Of a DNA stretch of 64,000 nucleotides, positions 24,381 through 36,644 are shown piece by piece. Location of the stretch: the NCBI RefSeq assembly GCF_000499845.2, contig NC_023754.2:29093869-29157868 (forward strand), in the 5' to 3' direction. The position numbers were made by a program, and so were the translations under genes. The notes beneath the pieces were generated by a model. It made no database searches. It was not told the DNA's origin and saw only the letters and a program-made list of their open reading frames with translations. Position 1 is the stretch's first letter. Every line of letters begins with the position of its first letter. The stretch comes from Phaseolus vulgaris. Taxonomy: Eukaryota > Streptophyta > Magnoliopsida > Fabales > Fabaceae.

Positions 24381-26243
24381 TTAAGAAAATGGCATAACAA
24401 ATTACCTGAGTTATTTTGTTATTTTATTAGTTCGGGACACATAGGATGTAAGAAGATTTATGTTTTTGTAACCATGGCATATCATTTATAGTCAGTTATA
24501 TGTTATTATAAAGTATCATAAAACTGGGTTCTATACAATTTTTTTTTTTCTTTATCGATTCACACTATAACTGTCAATTTTCTTGTTATAATTTTAGTGG
24601 ATATGTTCTCAAATATCATTTGACTATTGAATAGTGGAATAGTTTTTGCTTGGGACTTTTAAAAATGATATTTTCTCTTTAATTTTATCTCATTATTAAC
24701 CAACAAAGTTCATTTTATCGTATATTTAAATTTATGAATTTTTAATAAATAATGACATTTTAACACTTGTTTTTAATTTTTAGATTTAAAAATCTATTTT
24801 TTTATCATAAATGTTATTTTACTAATTATAGAAACTTATATATTTGAACTTCATAGTTATTTAAAAGTTGAATGATTTTCATCTTTACAAATTATGTTAC
24901 TCATTTGTGTAATTCTTTTTATGTTAATTCCTGAAGTAAAAATCAGACGAATCCTTATTCAAGTACACTAATAATTTAATACTATCAGTTAGTAAAGGAA
25001 ACATGAAAATAGCACACACTTCATTAATCAAGCCTTATTAACTAAACCACAAGTTAAGTTTTATTAAGTCATAGTTATGAAAAATTGTATCCTGTTTACC
25101 AATGTTCAGAGAACTCCTCCTTAGTCCTTCCAGTGTTCAACTTACTGACATATTGACCAAAGTCTGTGCCCTCCAACTTTTCACTTTTTGTTCTCGAAAC
25201 TTAGAATGTTAAACATTTATTCACTCTCTATTTAGCAAGATTAGCTCTCTATTATAATGAGATATACTGGGTTGAGGTTCCTCTGATGTATAACTTAAAT
25301 TATAGGTGAAATCATACTATTGGTATAAATACGTAAAACATACCATGGCAGAAGCTAAGTAGACCACTAAAGGAGAAGCTTGTTAAGTCCGGCTACAAAG
25401 ATACACCTCATGACCATACATAAAGATATATTAAGAAAATTAAAAAGTGTATGGATTCATTTTTCAATCTGATCCCACTCGTTTAAGTCATTGAAGTAGA
25501 AAAAAAGAACTAACCCAAACATTTCAGGAATGCCACATATAACTAGCCAACAAATATCACAAGGATCCGTATAGATAAAATAATGAGTGAGAAATTTCCA
25601 AAAGGGGAAAACTATGCCAATAACCCAGCTTTTATGTAAAAATATGGCATCATGTAAAATTCTCCTTTTAGTGAATCACTCCCTGAAGCCGCATGCATCA
25701 AATTTCAATAAAGTCAACTTACAGAACAAGAAAGCATGTCCAAATAAATAGAGTAAGATTGCGAGGCATCATTTTCTCCATGTAACAATCCAATATACAT
25801 CATGGAAAAAGAGTCTAACAAAAAGTTTAGGGATATGGATAGGATCCAAATTTAAAGAACATAATAGTACTGTGCAACTGGATTCAACAGACCTGATCAA
25901 TGACAAACTTAATTTTTTCATTCCAGATTTGACTCATGGGTGTTAAATGCTGCCATGTGCAGTAAGAACCCAGTTACACAATATTAACTCAGTATCAGCA
26001 ATGGATTTGACATGTACAGCACCATACTTGGTTAATTCTGCTGTTGAGTTAAAGGGTACAAATCATGGCTGCAAAATTAAATTGTGACAATTTTTTTTTC
26101 TATTTTTGACAAATCTACAACAACAACCATGTACTTGTTTTGTACTTCAGCATTATCTCTGGATATATTGATAGTAAATAATACAAATCAAAACTAATTT
26201 CACAGCTATCAAAATTTCATCCCAAAGACCTAAGACCGAATAG

Positions 26244-29200
26244 TTAATTTCGTTTTAGCCTCTTTATTCTCTCAAGAGCACCAAGCCGATTCTCATTATC
26301 CTTATCTTTTGCAGCATCTATCTCTCCATTCTTTTCATCCTCGTCTCTCTTTCTAATCAAACCACCAAACACAGCAGAAGGAACATCTTTTTGTGCAATT
26401 TCAATCTTATCATCACCGTCATCAGAATCACTGTCTTCTGGTAACTCGATATCCTCGTTATTTGCACTAGTTTTTATCCCTCCATCAGACTGAGATTCCA
26501 CTCCAGCACTCACAAACCCAACTTTTCTATCTTTTGTCACTGTATTGTCAGATTCTGGTGCTAATTGCCTTTCTAAAGCAGCCATTTCGTCCTCAGGGAT
26601 CCCAGCCTTTTTCAACTTGTCCTTGGCTTCATCAAGAATCACAGCTTGATCCTTATGCATTAGATACTCGGGCAGTATAAAATGTGTCTGGAAAAACAAT
26701 AGAAAATTAGAATATATGCCAATATCAAGGCTACAGGTTCATAGAAAAGTAAATATGAAAAGTCAAAGTAACCTGGCTGTAGCTTGCAGATATACTTCGA
26801 CTAATACGAAGCATTTCTCTGAAAGTATCTTCATTCCCGTGTTGAATCTCAAACTCTTGCCACTTATTCCAAAACTCAGGATCAGATCGTGGATCTGCAT
26901 ATTGAGATGCAAATCCATATATTCCACGGGCCCGGTCAATTTCTCCCAAGCTTTTTTCCAGCTCAGCATACTTCAAACACATGGTTTTGACATCCTTATC
27001 CGGAAGACCAGATTCAATTGCCTGCTCATAGATCTCCCTTGTTTTGGGCACACCAAATATCTCAGCCGCACGAGAAATATATATTTCATACATGCTTAAC
27101 TTCTCATTGTTAGGAACAGCTTTTGTTGCTCGATCATAAACCTTCATAGCTCGCTTTGCTAGGCCATAGTCCTCCTCCAGTTTGGCATATTGCAGGTAAA
27201 GCGGCTTTACTTGATCAGCTGGGGCCTGTTTGACAAACATGATCCAAAAGAAGGATTAGGATGATGCATAACAATCTTGTTAATGTGACAAACATATCAA
27301 ATATATGATCTGTCTACATCCATTGAAAATCCAATCCAATTCATCGTTGTTAAAATAAAAAGTCTTGGATCCGATTGAAAGGATTGTAAAATTAAACGGA
27401 TCCATCTGCTTTTATTTTCAAATTCAATGGATCATCTAATTAATAGATAATAGATCAAAATTAATCCAAAATAACTTTATCAAATTTAATTTTTTAATAC
27501 TATCTCCTCTACTGCTATCTCTACCCTCTCTCCTCCATCTCTCCCCTCCAGAGAATGTTAGTAGCATCATTTCCCTTTCTGGCCAGGCCCTTTTTGCAAT
27601 CAAGATTCGATTCCAAAATGACACAACAAATTGTTTTTCTTAATCATGCTACATACACAACAGAACCTGTGATTGGAATCCTTATTGCATAAAAAGCACA
27701 CCATAACTAAAAAATACAAAATAAAAACTAGACAGTTAAAATAAAAAAACTTTGTTTTTCTCAATCATGCTACATACATAACAGAACCTGTCATTGGAAT
27801 CCTTATTGCATAAAAAGCACACCATTTAACTAACATACAAAATAAAAACTAGACAGTTAACTAAAAAACTTTGTTTTTCTCAATCATGCTACATACATAA
27901 CAGAACCTGTGATTGGAATCCTTATTGCATAAAAAGCACACCATTTAACTAACAAATACAAAATAAAAACTAGACAGTTAACTTAAAAACATAGAGATAA
28001 AGTTTTATACTAAATTGTTTTTGAAAGAGAGAATAGAGTAGAGAGAGTATTTTACAAATAAAAACTATTTAATTCTTAAAATATATTTTTTTGAATGGAT
28101 CGATATACATCCATTGAATATGGTTAGAGTGTTTGGGAGAGATTGAATTTCCCCTTTTCAGCTGTTTTCTGGATATTTCAATTGTTTATTAAAAGAATAA
28201 TCTTTTTTGGTTTAATCAGCTTAAATTCCAAAATAGCTTTGTTTTCCCTCAAATATAATCTATTTGTTGCATCTCTAGAGTCCAACTGTTCGCTTAAATT
28301 GGGAAACCTTATTTCACTTTTAAAAGTATAATTCCCAGATAACCCGTGCATTTGAATAAAATATTAACTATGATAAACAAGTACAAACCATTTTTAGTTT
28401 TATGTATATGATTTTTTTTGTACCCAAACAAACAATTATCTTATAATCACTTTTCAGAAGAGTCACCCAAACAAAAACTATTTCTGATTATAGTTGACTA
28501 TTTTAATAATCAATTATCGAAATAATCCAATTTTTGCAGTTGTCACAAACACACTTCATGGATGGAATGGATTTTATTAAATTTAAATGGATCAAGGATG
28601 GATTGGATTTTCTAAATGGAGTTTTAATTGATCAAATGAATTATTTTATCTAATCCATTAATCAGACTAAGAATGAGAATACATCATGTAAAACTTGTGA
28701 TGAAATTGGAAAACTTAGATTTTGGAAATCTATCAATAAATAAATTGTGCATACCGATTCAACTGCATTTTCAAATAATTCTCTTGCTCGCTCCAATTTA
28801 TTCTTTCCATATCTCTTCACAAATTTAGAGAGATAAGTAACCCATATGTCTTTAACATGAGGGTACTTAAATATCTTTACTCCTCTTTCATAAACTTTAA
28901 AAGCATCTTCAAAGTACTTATGTTCCTGCATAAATCAATGAAAGAAATTGTCCATAAGCCAAAATCATGTCAGTAAAATCCAAAAGATTTCAGTACAAAA
29001 ACAGTACAACCTACCTCCATAAAGTATGCATAATTGATTATTATTTGTGGTGTGGCTATTCGTAAATCCAAAATTCGCTCATAAACAGCACGTGTAGATT
29101 CCAAAGAACCTAGGCTTTCCTCCAAATCCACATAAAATGTCCACAATCTCAAGGATTTATGTAGCTTCATCTGGACTGGTTCATTTCCATCCGCAGCCAC

Positions 29201-32200
29201 TAAAATAAAGCATAAGACAATTTAAAAGTTAGTCCACCTCCGCCTCCGTAACAACAACTCTAGGGTGGGGATGATTTGGATTTTAATAAATTTGATTAGC
29301 ATACAAACAAAACTACTTAAAGTGGTTTGAATTTAAAACCAATCCATTTTCTTATAAACCAGCTAGAAATTTTTTATAAACCACTTTTCCATGCTATCTT
29401 AAACCATAACCCTGTTATAAACAAGTTTCACACTACAAATCAATAATCCTACGCAAAACCTATCCAGCACATTTCTAACCTAGCTAGAGCAACATGCTGT
29501 GCGGATAAGCAAATAATGACCCTCATTAAAACGTGAGATACCATGTCAGTGGAAAAGGCCAGGCATACACAAATACATAATAACAGGAATAACAATAATT
29601 AAGATGTAAAAGAATAGAGACCCGGTGAGTAGCTTTTCCCCTTATTAGAATAGGGGATAACTAAAAATTTCATTAGAAGAAGAAAGACCAAAGGTAGTTT
29701 CATACATATCATGCAAGAGAATATAAATCCTACCCTCTTACTAAATTCCTAATCCTACACTTGTCAGTTAGCTAGAGAAACAAGTAGTGCTCATACGCAA
29801 ATAGTAACCCTCATTATTCTATAACAGAAACTAATAAAAAGTCATAAAGGTCGCATTTGAACACACAATAACAGGACTAAAAAGCACCAAAGGTCTAAAA
29901 AAATTGCAGCCCACTAAGTAGCTTTGCTACCTTTACTTATCAGAATCCAAATAAGCAAAGCAATTGAATCCTGCATACACCAAACAAGCTCATTGACAAT
30001 AACAACATGCCAACCGGATCACAACAACAACAAGCCCTTCAAAGCCTTGCATATAGCACATAACAACCATTCATAAAACACACTTTATTAACCACAACAT
30101 ATTTATCTTTTGAACATTGTCGTTGAATAAAGGAAAACAGCATAAAATGCAAACATAATTATCTTATATTCTTATTACATCATCGAAATGTAGGATTCCA
30201 AGTAGGACTAGGACACAGAAAAACTACTGATCCAGATGTAAGCCAACTCTTTATGTGCCAGAGATATCCACTCTCAACCAGAATTACAAAAGTCACTATA
30301 AGTAAGTATTCAAAAATCCCTTTTCTCCCAAGAAATCATTTCTGAGGAACCACAACAAGCAAATGCAGGTCTATTGGTTAAACCACGAAGCAGAATAGGC
30401 AAACAGAAGCAGAAGAAATCTCAAAGTTAGCTGAAGAAATCTTAGTGAAATTGAAGTCATAGCTTGTGCTTTACTAGGGTTTTTGGTGGCTTTGGCTGTG
30501 TATATTTTCATGTAAATCTTGTTTTTTGATGAATACTTTCGTAGTATAATTTTCATCAAGTAGATCATTAAATTGGAAATAAAGAATGATTGAATGACTA
30601 GAAACAGACACAGCATTTACAAACCATATATATTTCAATTGAACACAAAAACTAATCCGCTAAAGTTGATTTAAAATGGTCAGGAATGGCCAAACTAAAC
30701 TTAAAAGTTTGGGTCGATTTTTACCGAAACCTAAGAAGAAGATAATGTGAAATGATGAATTGGGACTACCTTTACGCTTCACCTCAACTGATGGCTCAGC
30801 TGTAGCCCGCCTCATCAGCTCAAGTGCTCCTTTGAAATTTTTATGCTTTAACTCCATTTCAGCCCACTCACACCAGACACTAGCCAGATTATCCACAGTT
30901 TTGTAGTTCACCTGCACTGCCTTGTCAAATATGACACGGGCATTGGCAAGATCTTTGTGCTGCTCATACAGTTTCGCAAACGCAACCCACAAAGTATGAG
31001 GCTTTCCCACTGCCTTCATGGGATCAATCGTCCTCACCGCTTCAGTGTAAGTCAGTATCTGCTTGGTAGGATTCCCTTCAAAGAGTTTCACCCTCCTGTG
31101 CCACTGTTCTACATTATGAGGATTTTGACGCAAAAGCACACTGTTAGCCAACTCTGGCCTCCTCTCCATAAGGTAATCAAACCGAGCCAACCTCAAGTCT
31201 ATGTCATTCTTGTCATTCAACCAAAACCCATGTAAAATCTTCCTCTCAAAATCCTCCTCCGCCAATCTTCCTCTGAAACGAATATCCTCTTCTTTTACAT
31301 CCTCAAAGCCATTTTCTTCACCCTCATCTTCTTCGTCACTCAACCCCATCTCCTCCATCTTGTAAGCAAGCATGCTCTCTTCAAACTGCGAGTAAGAATC
31401 AAATATAACACTAAAATCCCTGACCGTGATAACAGTAGACATACCCTCCTCAAACACATCCCTAGCCTTCTCATGCAAACCCCTCCTAATGTAGTACTCA
31501 GCAAGCGAAGTCCAAAGCCTACCCACCTCATCAGTGAACTTCCTAATCCCACCCCTAATGATAGCATCCACATTCAACCCAGAAACCTCATTGGCATGGC
31601 GTGTGAGCAAATCACACAACTCCAACCAAAGCCGGTGCTTGGTCTTACCCTTAATGGAGTAAAACTGGTCGTCATTGAGCACCGAAGCCAGCCTATCAGA
31701 AGCCTCTTGCCAGAGATTCGAATTAAGCAAAAACTCAATAAAATCCTCAATGTGAGAGGGATCATACTTCAAATACCTGCGATAAACCCGAAGAGAAGTC
31801 TCAATGGGAATACCCTTCTGGCTCACGAACACAAGATAAGGTTCCCAGATACGATCGTGCTGGGTGACTGGGAGGGCGCAGAGAGCCCTGTCGAAGGTCC
31901 TGCGAGTCCGAGTTACCAATTTCTGATTGGTTAGGGTTTGCAGATACATAATCCAAATTCGCGGCATCTTGTGCATGGTGACTAAGGCACGCTCGAAGGT
32001 GTTATTGAGCGTGTCGTATTGAGAGTGAGTAACGGGGAGGTTGCGAACGAGGTCGAGGCGCTCCCGAAGGTAGGCGTGCCACAGCTTGTAGCTTCCGGGA
32101 AGCGCTTTCAGTGCCCTCTCGTAAATGACGAAGCGCTTCTTGAACGGAGCTTCCGAACGCGCAATTAGGTAACGCCACCATAGCTTAAGGCTGAAAGGGT

Positions 32201-32267
32201 TTCGAAGCAACTCCTCTTCGTACAAAAGGTCGTCTTCTGAGGGATACAAATCTTGCGCAATGGCCAT
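26244..32267 (-). CDS. SYF1: Pre-mRNA-splicing factor SYF1 (XAB2-type), complete right copy
   Basis: Complete gene for a 916-residue protein, close to the ~917 residues I recall for the Arabidopsis homologue. Coding exons on the minus strand: 32267..30770, 29199..29015, 28925..28755, 27225..26773 and 26687..26244; the sum is 2751 nt and phases agree at all junctions. The ATG at 32267 begins MAIAQDLYPSEDDLLYEEEL, the usual family start. The protein is built of tandem HAT/TPR-like helical repeats (for example the WWRYL, RIWIMYL and LWVAFAKLYEQH segments), with an acidic insert (SDEEDEGEE) near residue 315 and an acidic Asp/Ser then basic C terminus (ERIKRLKRN). Expected role: spliceosome core scaffold in the nucleus. 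The first exon is long (1.5 kb) and intron 1 is about 1.57 kb. The gene is tail-to-tail with the left copy, and the two stops are about 22 kb apart. Confidence 0.95.
27630..27990 (-). repeat. Intronic minisatellite, three ~119-bp units
   Basis: Intron 3 of the right SYF1 copy holds three consecutive units starting near 27630, 27751 and 27869. Each contains AATCATGCTACATAC near its left end, TATTGCATAAAAAGCACACC in the middle and AAAACTAGACAGTTAA at its right end. The orthologous position in the left copy has two units. Confidence 0.9.
28205..28630. repeat. ~0.43-kb insertion in intron 3 of the right SYF1 copy
   Basis: Aligning the two intron-3 copies, the left reads continuously across the TAAGATTATT region near 2500. 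The right copy breaks between 28205 and about 28630, where homology resumes. The inserted AT-rich sequence has no recognisable coding content and I could not delimit terminal repeats, so its class is unknown. Confidence 0.55.
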
Positions 32268-32604
32268 TTACACTTTTTCTCTCTCTCTCTGTAAAACCCT
32301 AACTAACCAACCAACTAACGCTGTGAGTGTTAGTGAGAGTGGAAATCCAAACTACGCTCTATTTTGACTTGAATGAAATTTGAGCAAGCTTCGCAGATGC
32401 TGCAGGTTTCGGATCTCTGTCTTCAAAATGATTCTCCGGTTCGAACCTGTGTCAATTTTTGCCGGTTATTATCTTTGGGCCGCCCAACACATAAAAGACC
32501 CAAATAAATTGCTTTCTGAATCCAACAATTTAGAACTTCACCTCACTATTGATACTAAATGACTAAAATATCCTTTATGGTCAAATGAAAAAAAAATGTC
32601 TTCT
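32268..32604 (-). promoter_or_regulatory. SYF1 right-copy leader/promoter with CT tract and telo-box
   Basis: Directly upstream of the SYF1 ATG lies a CT-repeat (GA-repeat in the transcript sense) at 32278-32290, then a telo-box AAACCCTAA at 32294-32302, read on the plus strand. Both are common in promoters of plant housekeeping and ribosome/spliceosome genes. The start site is not determined. Confidence 0.5.
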
Positions 32605-33115
32605 TTTTTCCTTACATGGAATGGAGGTATAAGAAGTGCATGATTGGTGTGAGATAGGAACCAACCAAATTAACTTGGTGTTAATCATAAATGTTCGAAA
32701 ATTAGATATACCAAAGGTTATTAATTACTCATATATTAACAAGTGACAATATGATTTTTTTTTCTAATGTTTTTTTTCCTCAATTTATTCATTTTGGTAT
32801 TTTGTTTTGTAGAAGTATTCTTCAATTGATTTTTTTTTCTTAAAATCTGGATAATATTCTCATAAAAAATTTATTAGGCTGAATATAGCCTATAGGAAAC
32901 TTGCATTGTTGACTCATTCTATTCATATTTATTTTTAACATCAAAGTAACGAAACTAGTACTGCATTTTAAAGTGTAGAGGAAAATTAAGAATTTAGATA
33001 TTGGTTTATTTATTTATTTTTATAAATTGTAATGCTACAAATTTGTTAATAATTGTAGTTTTCTTTATCAATATAATGTTAGGTTTATAGATCGATGAAG
33101 GTTGATTTGGTTAAT
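32605..33115. repeat. Left member of a direct repeat flanking the syntaxin gene
   Basis: Blocks such as GACCAACCAAATTAACTTG-like sequence, ATATACCAAAGGTTA, TTTTGGTATTTTGTTTTGTA and TATAATGTTA occur in the same order at 35310-35920. The pair is diverged but collinear over about 0.5 kb, in the same orientation, with the syntaxin gene between. Confidence 0.8.
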
Positions 33116-33158
33116 TTTTTTGAAGTTAAATTCTTCTTTCTTTTTCCTTTTTTCCTTC

Positions 33159-33545
33159 TCCTCCAAGTGTGGTAAAATGTCTTTATCTTTCCTTATTTAT
33201 GTTTGCTTGCTTTTTTTTCTATATCAATTTTATTTTTCTTTTGTTTTTTTTTTCTATCGTATTCAAAAATCGTCTTTATAATTTTGTTTTTTTTTTTCTA
33301 TTTTTTTATTTGAAATCCTATTCTTTTGACATTTTTACTTTTTGTGGCACAAAGATGATCCTCCAAGGTGTGGTAAAATGTCTTTGTCTTTCTTTATTTA
33401 TGTTTTCTTTTTCTATATCAATTTTATTTTTCTAATTTTGTTTTTTTTCTATCCTGTTAAAAAATGTTTTTATAATTTTGTCTTTTTTCTCTATTTTTTT
33501 TATTTGAAATCTTATTATGTCCTTTTTGCATTTTTACTTTTGGTG
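33159..33545. repeat. Tandem duplication, two ~190-200-bp T-rich units
   Basis: GGTGTGGTAAAATGTCTTT-type sequence at about 33166 and 33366 starts two units. Both continue with TATATCAATTTTATTTTTCT, a long T-rich part, TTTATTTGAAATCYTATT and CATTTTTACTTTT. They lie downstream of the syntaxin gene and upstream of the SYF1 promoter. Confidence 0.8.
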
Positions 33546-33584
33546 CCACCAAAAATATTCTGAAATCGAGAGCAAATATTATTA

Positions 33585-33750
33585 TTGATATGAGTGGTGA
33601 TATGTTAACACCACAAACAATAAAAAACATACCATTTATAAACCAATAAAATAATATTTTAATTATATTTAATTTATTTTTTAATTTTAAATATTATAAT
33701 TATTATAATGTGGTGTTAAGGGTATGTTTTTAGTGTGTTGTGTCAAAGAA
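33585..33750. mobile_element. Short MITE-like inverted repeat
   Basis: The left end reads AACACCACAAACAATAAA then AACATACC. The right end, reverse-complemented, reads GACACAACACACTAAA then AACATACC. The interior (about 100 bp) is almost pure A/T. The size (~160 bp) and terminal inverted repeats suggest a MITE; I could not fix a target-site duplication. Confidence 0.5.
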
Positions 33751-34116
33751 ATCTTTTCATATTTTGATATTATTATTATTATTATCATTATTATTTATTG
33801 TGGCAAAGGTGTTAGGAAGATCAGAGGGGTATTGCAAGGGTTTAAGGAAGAATGAGTTCCATTTAACATTTTCCAAGACAAAATTTGAAGTCTTTTCTTC
33901 AAAAATGAGTGAATTTGCTATTACATTGTTGTTATAATCCTGCTATTGCAACTCTATGGGAATCTAAAATAGTCAGAATAACTCAGTTGTGTGGTTTTCT
34001 TGGCTTCAAAGGATCACCATGCATGAAAATTTTCAGGAGTGTTCCCACATGGTAGCTTTTGGACATTCTAGAATGCAAAATCCAATGTCTGGTTTGTAAG
34101 ACTCTGATAATGTTCT

Positions 34117-35031
34117 TCAATATAACAAGTGAGGTAAAAGTGATGTCAAAAGAGGAAACAAAAGCACAATGATAAGTATAATCCCAAGAAGAATGGCATA
34201 ACAAGTCCACTTTCTTGAGCTTTTTTGGTGCTCTCTGGCTTCCTGAAGTTGCTCTGTGCCTTTTCTCACAAAAGAACTTGCACGAGCCACATGACTCTCA
34301 ATGGTATTTAGTTGTTGACCCTGAGACTCTACAAGAGCTGCCATGTCCAAAAACACCTGATGCAACTCAATCAAGTTCTTCTCTATCTCCTTAACAGAAT
34401 CATGTCTCTCTTGAATCTCTGATATGGTGTCCATTATCTGACCCCTCCCTTGTTCTTGAATCGCCCTTTGAAGAAAACTCTCACTTTCTCCACTTGATAT
34501 CAAGTTCTCTATGGTATCTTCATCAGCTTTCTCTCCTGTTATGGTGAAGTATCTGCGTTCCACAGTTTCCTTGTACTCATTCTGCATTCTGGCTCTCAAC
34601 CCTTGAAAATCATCCATCATATCCTTCAATTTCTTCCCTAAGCCACCAACCACAGAGGTTCTAGTTCGATCTGTTGAGGAACCTGGACCACACCCTGGAA
34701 GGTTTCTGTTGGCTGCATTGGAACGTTCTAAAGATTCAAGCTTGCCCTTTATGATCTTAACCCGTTTGAGGACCTGTTGAACATCTTGGTCCATTTTGGC
34801 TCGAAGATCTTTCATGGTTTTAGCATTGTGAACAATCTTGCTCTCTTCATTGGACTCTTGCAATTTTCTGTACAACTTCTCAACTAATCTCATGTCTTCC
34901 TTCACATTTTCCACCTCATCGAAGAACTTATCCAGGTTCACATTTTCCTTCCCAGCTTCCACATCATTCATCTGAGGTTGTTCATTCAGGTCACTAAATT
35001 TTCTAAAGGAGCTTGAGAACAGATCATTCAT
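34117..35031 (-). CDS. Syntaxin, SYP12 group (SYP124/SYP125-like Qa-SNARE)
   Basis: A single intronless frame of 304 residues, the usual length for plant plasma-membrane Qa-SNAREs. It opens with [20 protein letters not shown], matching the SYP124/125 start. The Habc domain lies at about 35-160. The [17 protein letters not shown] linker and [20 protein letters not shown] follow. The SNARE helix is at about 205-268 ([20 protein letters not shown], then [17 protein letters not shown]), and a C-terminal anchor starts at WTCYAILL and runs to the end. It should drive fusion of secretory vesicles with the plasma membrane, paired with SNAP33-type and VAMP72 partners; Arabidopsis SYP124/125 are pollen-enriched. 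Within the SYP12 group the subgroup call rests on the N-terminus and linker from memory. Confidence 0.93.
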   Translation of the reverse strand: MNDLFSSSFRKFSDLNEQPQMNDVEAGKENVNLDKFFDEVENVKEDMRLVEKLYRKLQESNEESKIVHNAKTMKDLRAKMDQDVQQVLKRVKIIKGKLESLERSNAANRNLPGCGPGSSTDRTRTSVVGGLGKKLKDMMDDFQGLRARMQNEYKETVERRYFTITGEKADEDTIENLISSGESESFLQRAIQEQGRGQIMDTISEIQERHDSVKEIEKNLIELHQVFLDMAALVESQGQQLNTIESHVARASSFVRKGTEQLQEAREHQKSSRKWTCYAILLGIILIIVLLFPLLTSLLPHLLY

Positions 35032-35309
35032 TTTTGAAGAAAATGACTACCAAATCTTCTTTCTATTTCTTTTCCTTTTCTTGTGTTAATTGATTTATTG
35101 TGTTGTTGATAAACCAAGTAACAAAAAGATCAAAAGAACATAAATGGTTTGATCTAACACAATGATATGTGTTTGTTCACTTCTGAATTGGTTGTGTCCC
35201 TTTCAATATCCCCCTGTGAATTATGATCGTTTTCGAACAGGGAGAAGATTGAAGGTGACAAAGGGCACAAGGAACCGATTGTCACCAACATAAGTGTTTG
35301 AGACGAAAA

Positions 35310-35920
35310 TCCTTTTTCTTTTACTTGGGATGAAGGTGTTAGAGGTGCATAATTAATGTGAAATGAGGACCAACCAAATTAACTTGATGCTAATCATAGA
35401 AAAGATGTTTACAAGTTGAATATACCAAAGGTTAATTACTTGAAGATTAACAAATGGCAATGCGGTTTTTTCTGATAATATTTTCTTTTGGTTTTTCAAC
35501 TCACCCATTTTAGTATTTTGTTTTGTAAGGGTATTCTTTAGTTGAAATTTTTAAATTTCCTCAAAACTCGAATATATGATGTTCTTACACAAAAAATATA
35601 GTAAGCAACATACAATATTACAATATACAGGGAACTTGAATAGTCAAGTCATTTTGTTATTATTTTTTAGACCTAAAGTAATGTATCTAGTGTTAAACTT
35701 AATAATGTAAAGTAAAATTATAAACATGCATTTTTAATTATTTTTTTTCTTTTGTAACAAACATTTATCAATACTTTAATGTAAATTAACATTTAAGTCT
35801 TGATGCGATAAACCTTTTTATTTATTTTATCATGTTAAATTCTTTTATTAATCGTAGTAGTTTCTTTGCTCACTATAATGTTACATTTATATAAGTAAAA
35901 CAGGTGCATGGAAAGTTGGA
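35310..35920. repeat. Right member of the direct repeat flanking the syntaxin gene
   Basis: Collinear with 32605-33115: shares GAGGACCAACCAAATTAACT, ATATACCAAAGGTTAATTA, TTTTAGTATTTTGTTTTGTA, GGGAACTTGAATAGTCAAG-like sequence and TATAATGTTACATTTATA in the same order. It lies in the syntaxin promoter side, starting about 280 bp upstream of its ATG. Confidence 0.8.
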
Positions 35921-36644
35921 AAAGGGTGATTGGATTAAATCTGTTCAAAGTTAGATTGACTTTGTAGATTTTAACTAGTTTTGAAAACTCTGTTAACTTT
36001 ATAGTTTCAAACTACAGCCTAAACTGTTATCACGTTTGAATTGTTAATTAAAATATGAAATCTAAAGCAAACTACTAGATTGAGAAAAAAATGATGAAAA
36101 AACTGAAACAACAACTACAATTTGAACATGAGGGTATTAAATATTAAAATAAGACGAGGGATGGGTGCTATCATTAGTTGTATACACAGCAACGAAGTTG
36201 CTTGCTGAAAACTTGTAAATATTGTGCTCCCAAATTCGAATCAAGAGGAACAACGCACGGATACTAGAAAGTATAAACATATTACAGACTAAGAATAAAT
36301 TGGGAGAATAAATTGGGAGAACAAATTAGGCATAGTTACATTTCCAACGTTGTTGAAATCAGGTGGCACGGTGAGCTCTCAAAAGAAACTAAACAGCTTC
36401 AACCTACTACCCCAATTCAGCTGCATTTCATAGTTTTCCATTTCCTACACAAACCACTAAGATGCCCACTTATATTACCAGAATATATTGGTTTCTCACC
36501 ATTTTTTCCTACCCCTCTTTATGTACAAACATGAAAAAGCAAGAAGCCGAAGCGGATAAAATGTACAGCAAAATCTTTCCCCACTTCAATATAGCTTTGC
36601 AAGAACTTATCAATATGGCCAGAGCCAATATGATTTTCACACAT
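35921..36644. other. Intergenic between the syntaxin promoter and the 3' end of the VAL gene
   Basis: Nothing coding is convincing. The part from about 36300 to 36644 is probably the 3' UTR of the minus-strand VAL gene. Confidence 0.5.

Larger units (their letters stand above)
24385..30850 (-). repeat. Right arm of large inverted duplication
   Basis: This is the mirror image of 1..5190, and 30850 is only where the left copy leaves the window. The arm is longer than the left one because it carries extra sequence: about 0.53 kb at 24730-25265, about 0.44 kb at 25290-25735, about 0.43 kb at 28205-28630, and one extra minisatellite unit in intron 3. Exons remain highly similar and introns carry many small indels, so the duplication is not brand new. 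Confidence 0.9.

Noticed and set aside
31473..31934. 153-codon plus-strand frame over SYF1 exon 1
   Set aside because: It is antisense to the long, well-supported SYF1 exon; its composition reflects the complementary strand and no family is recognised.
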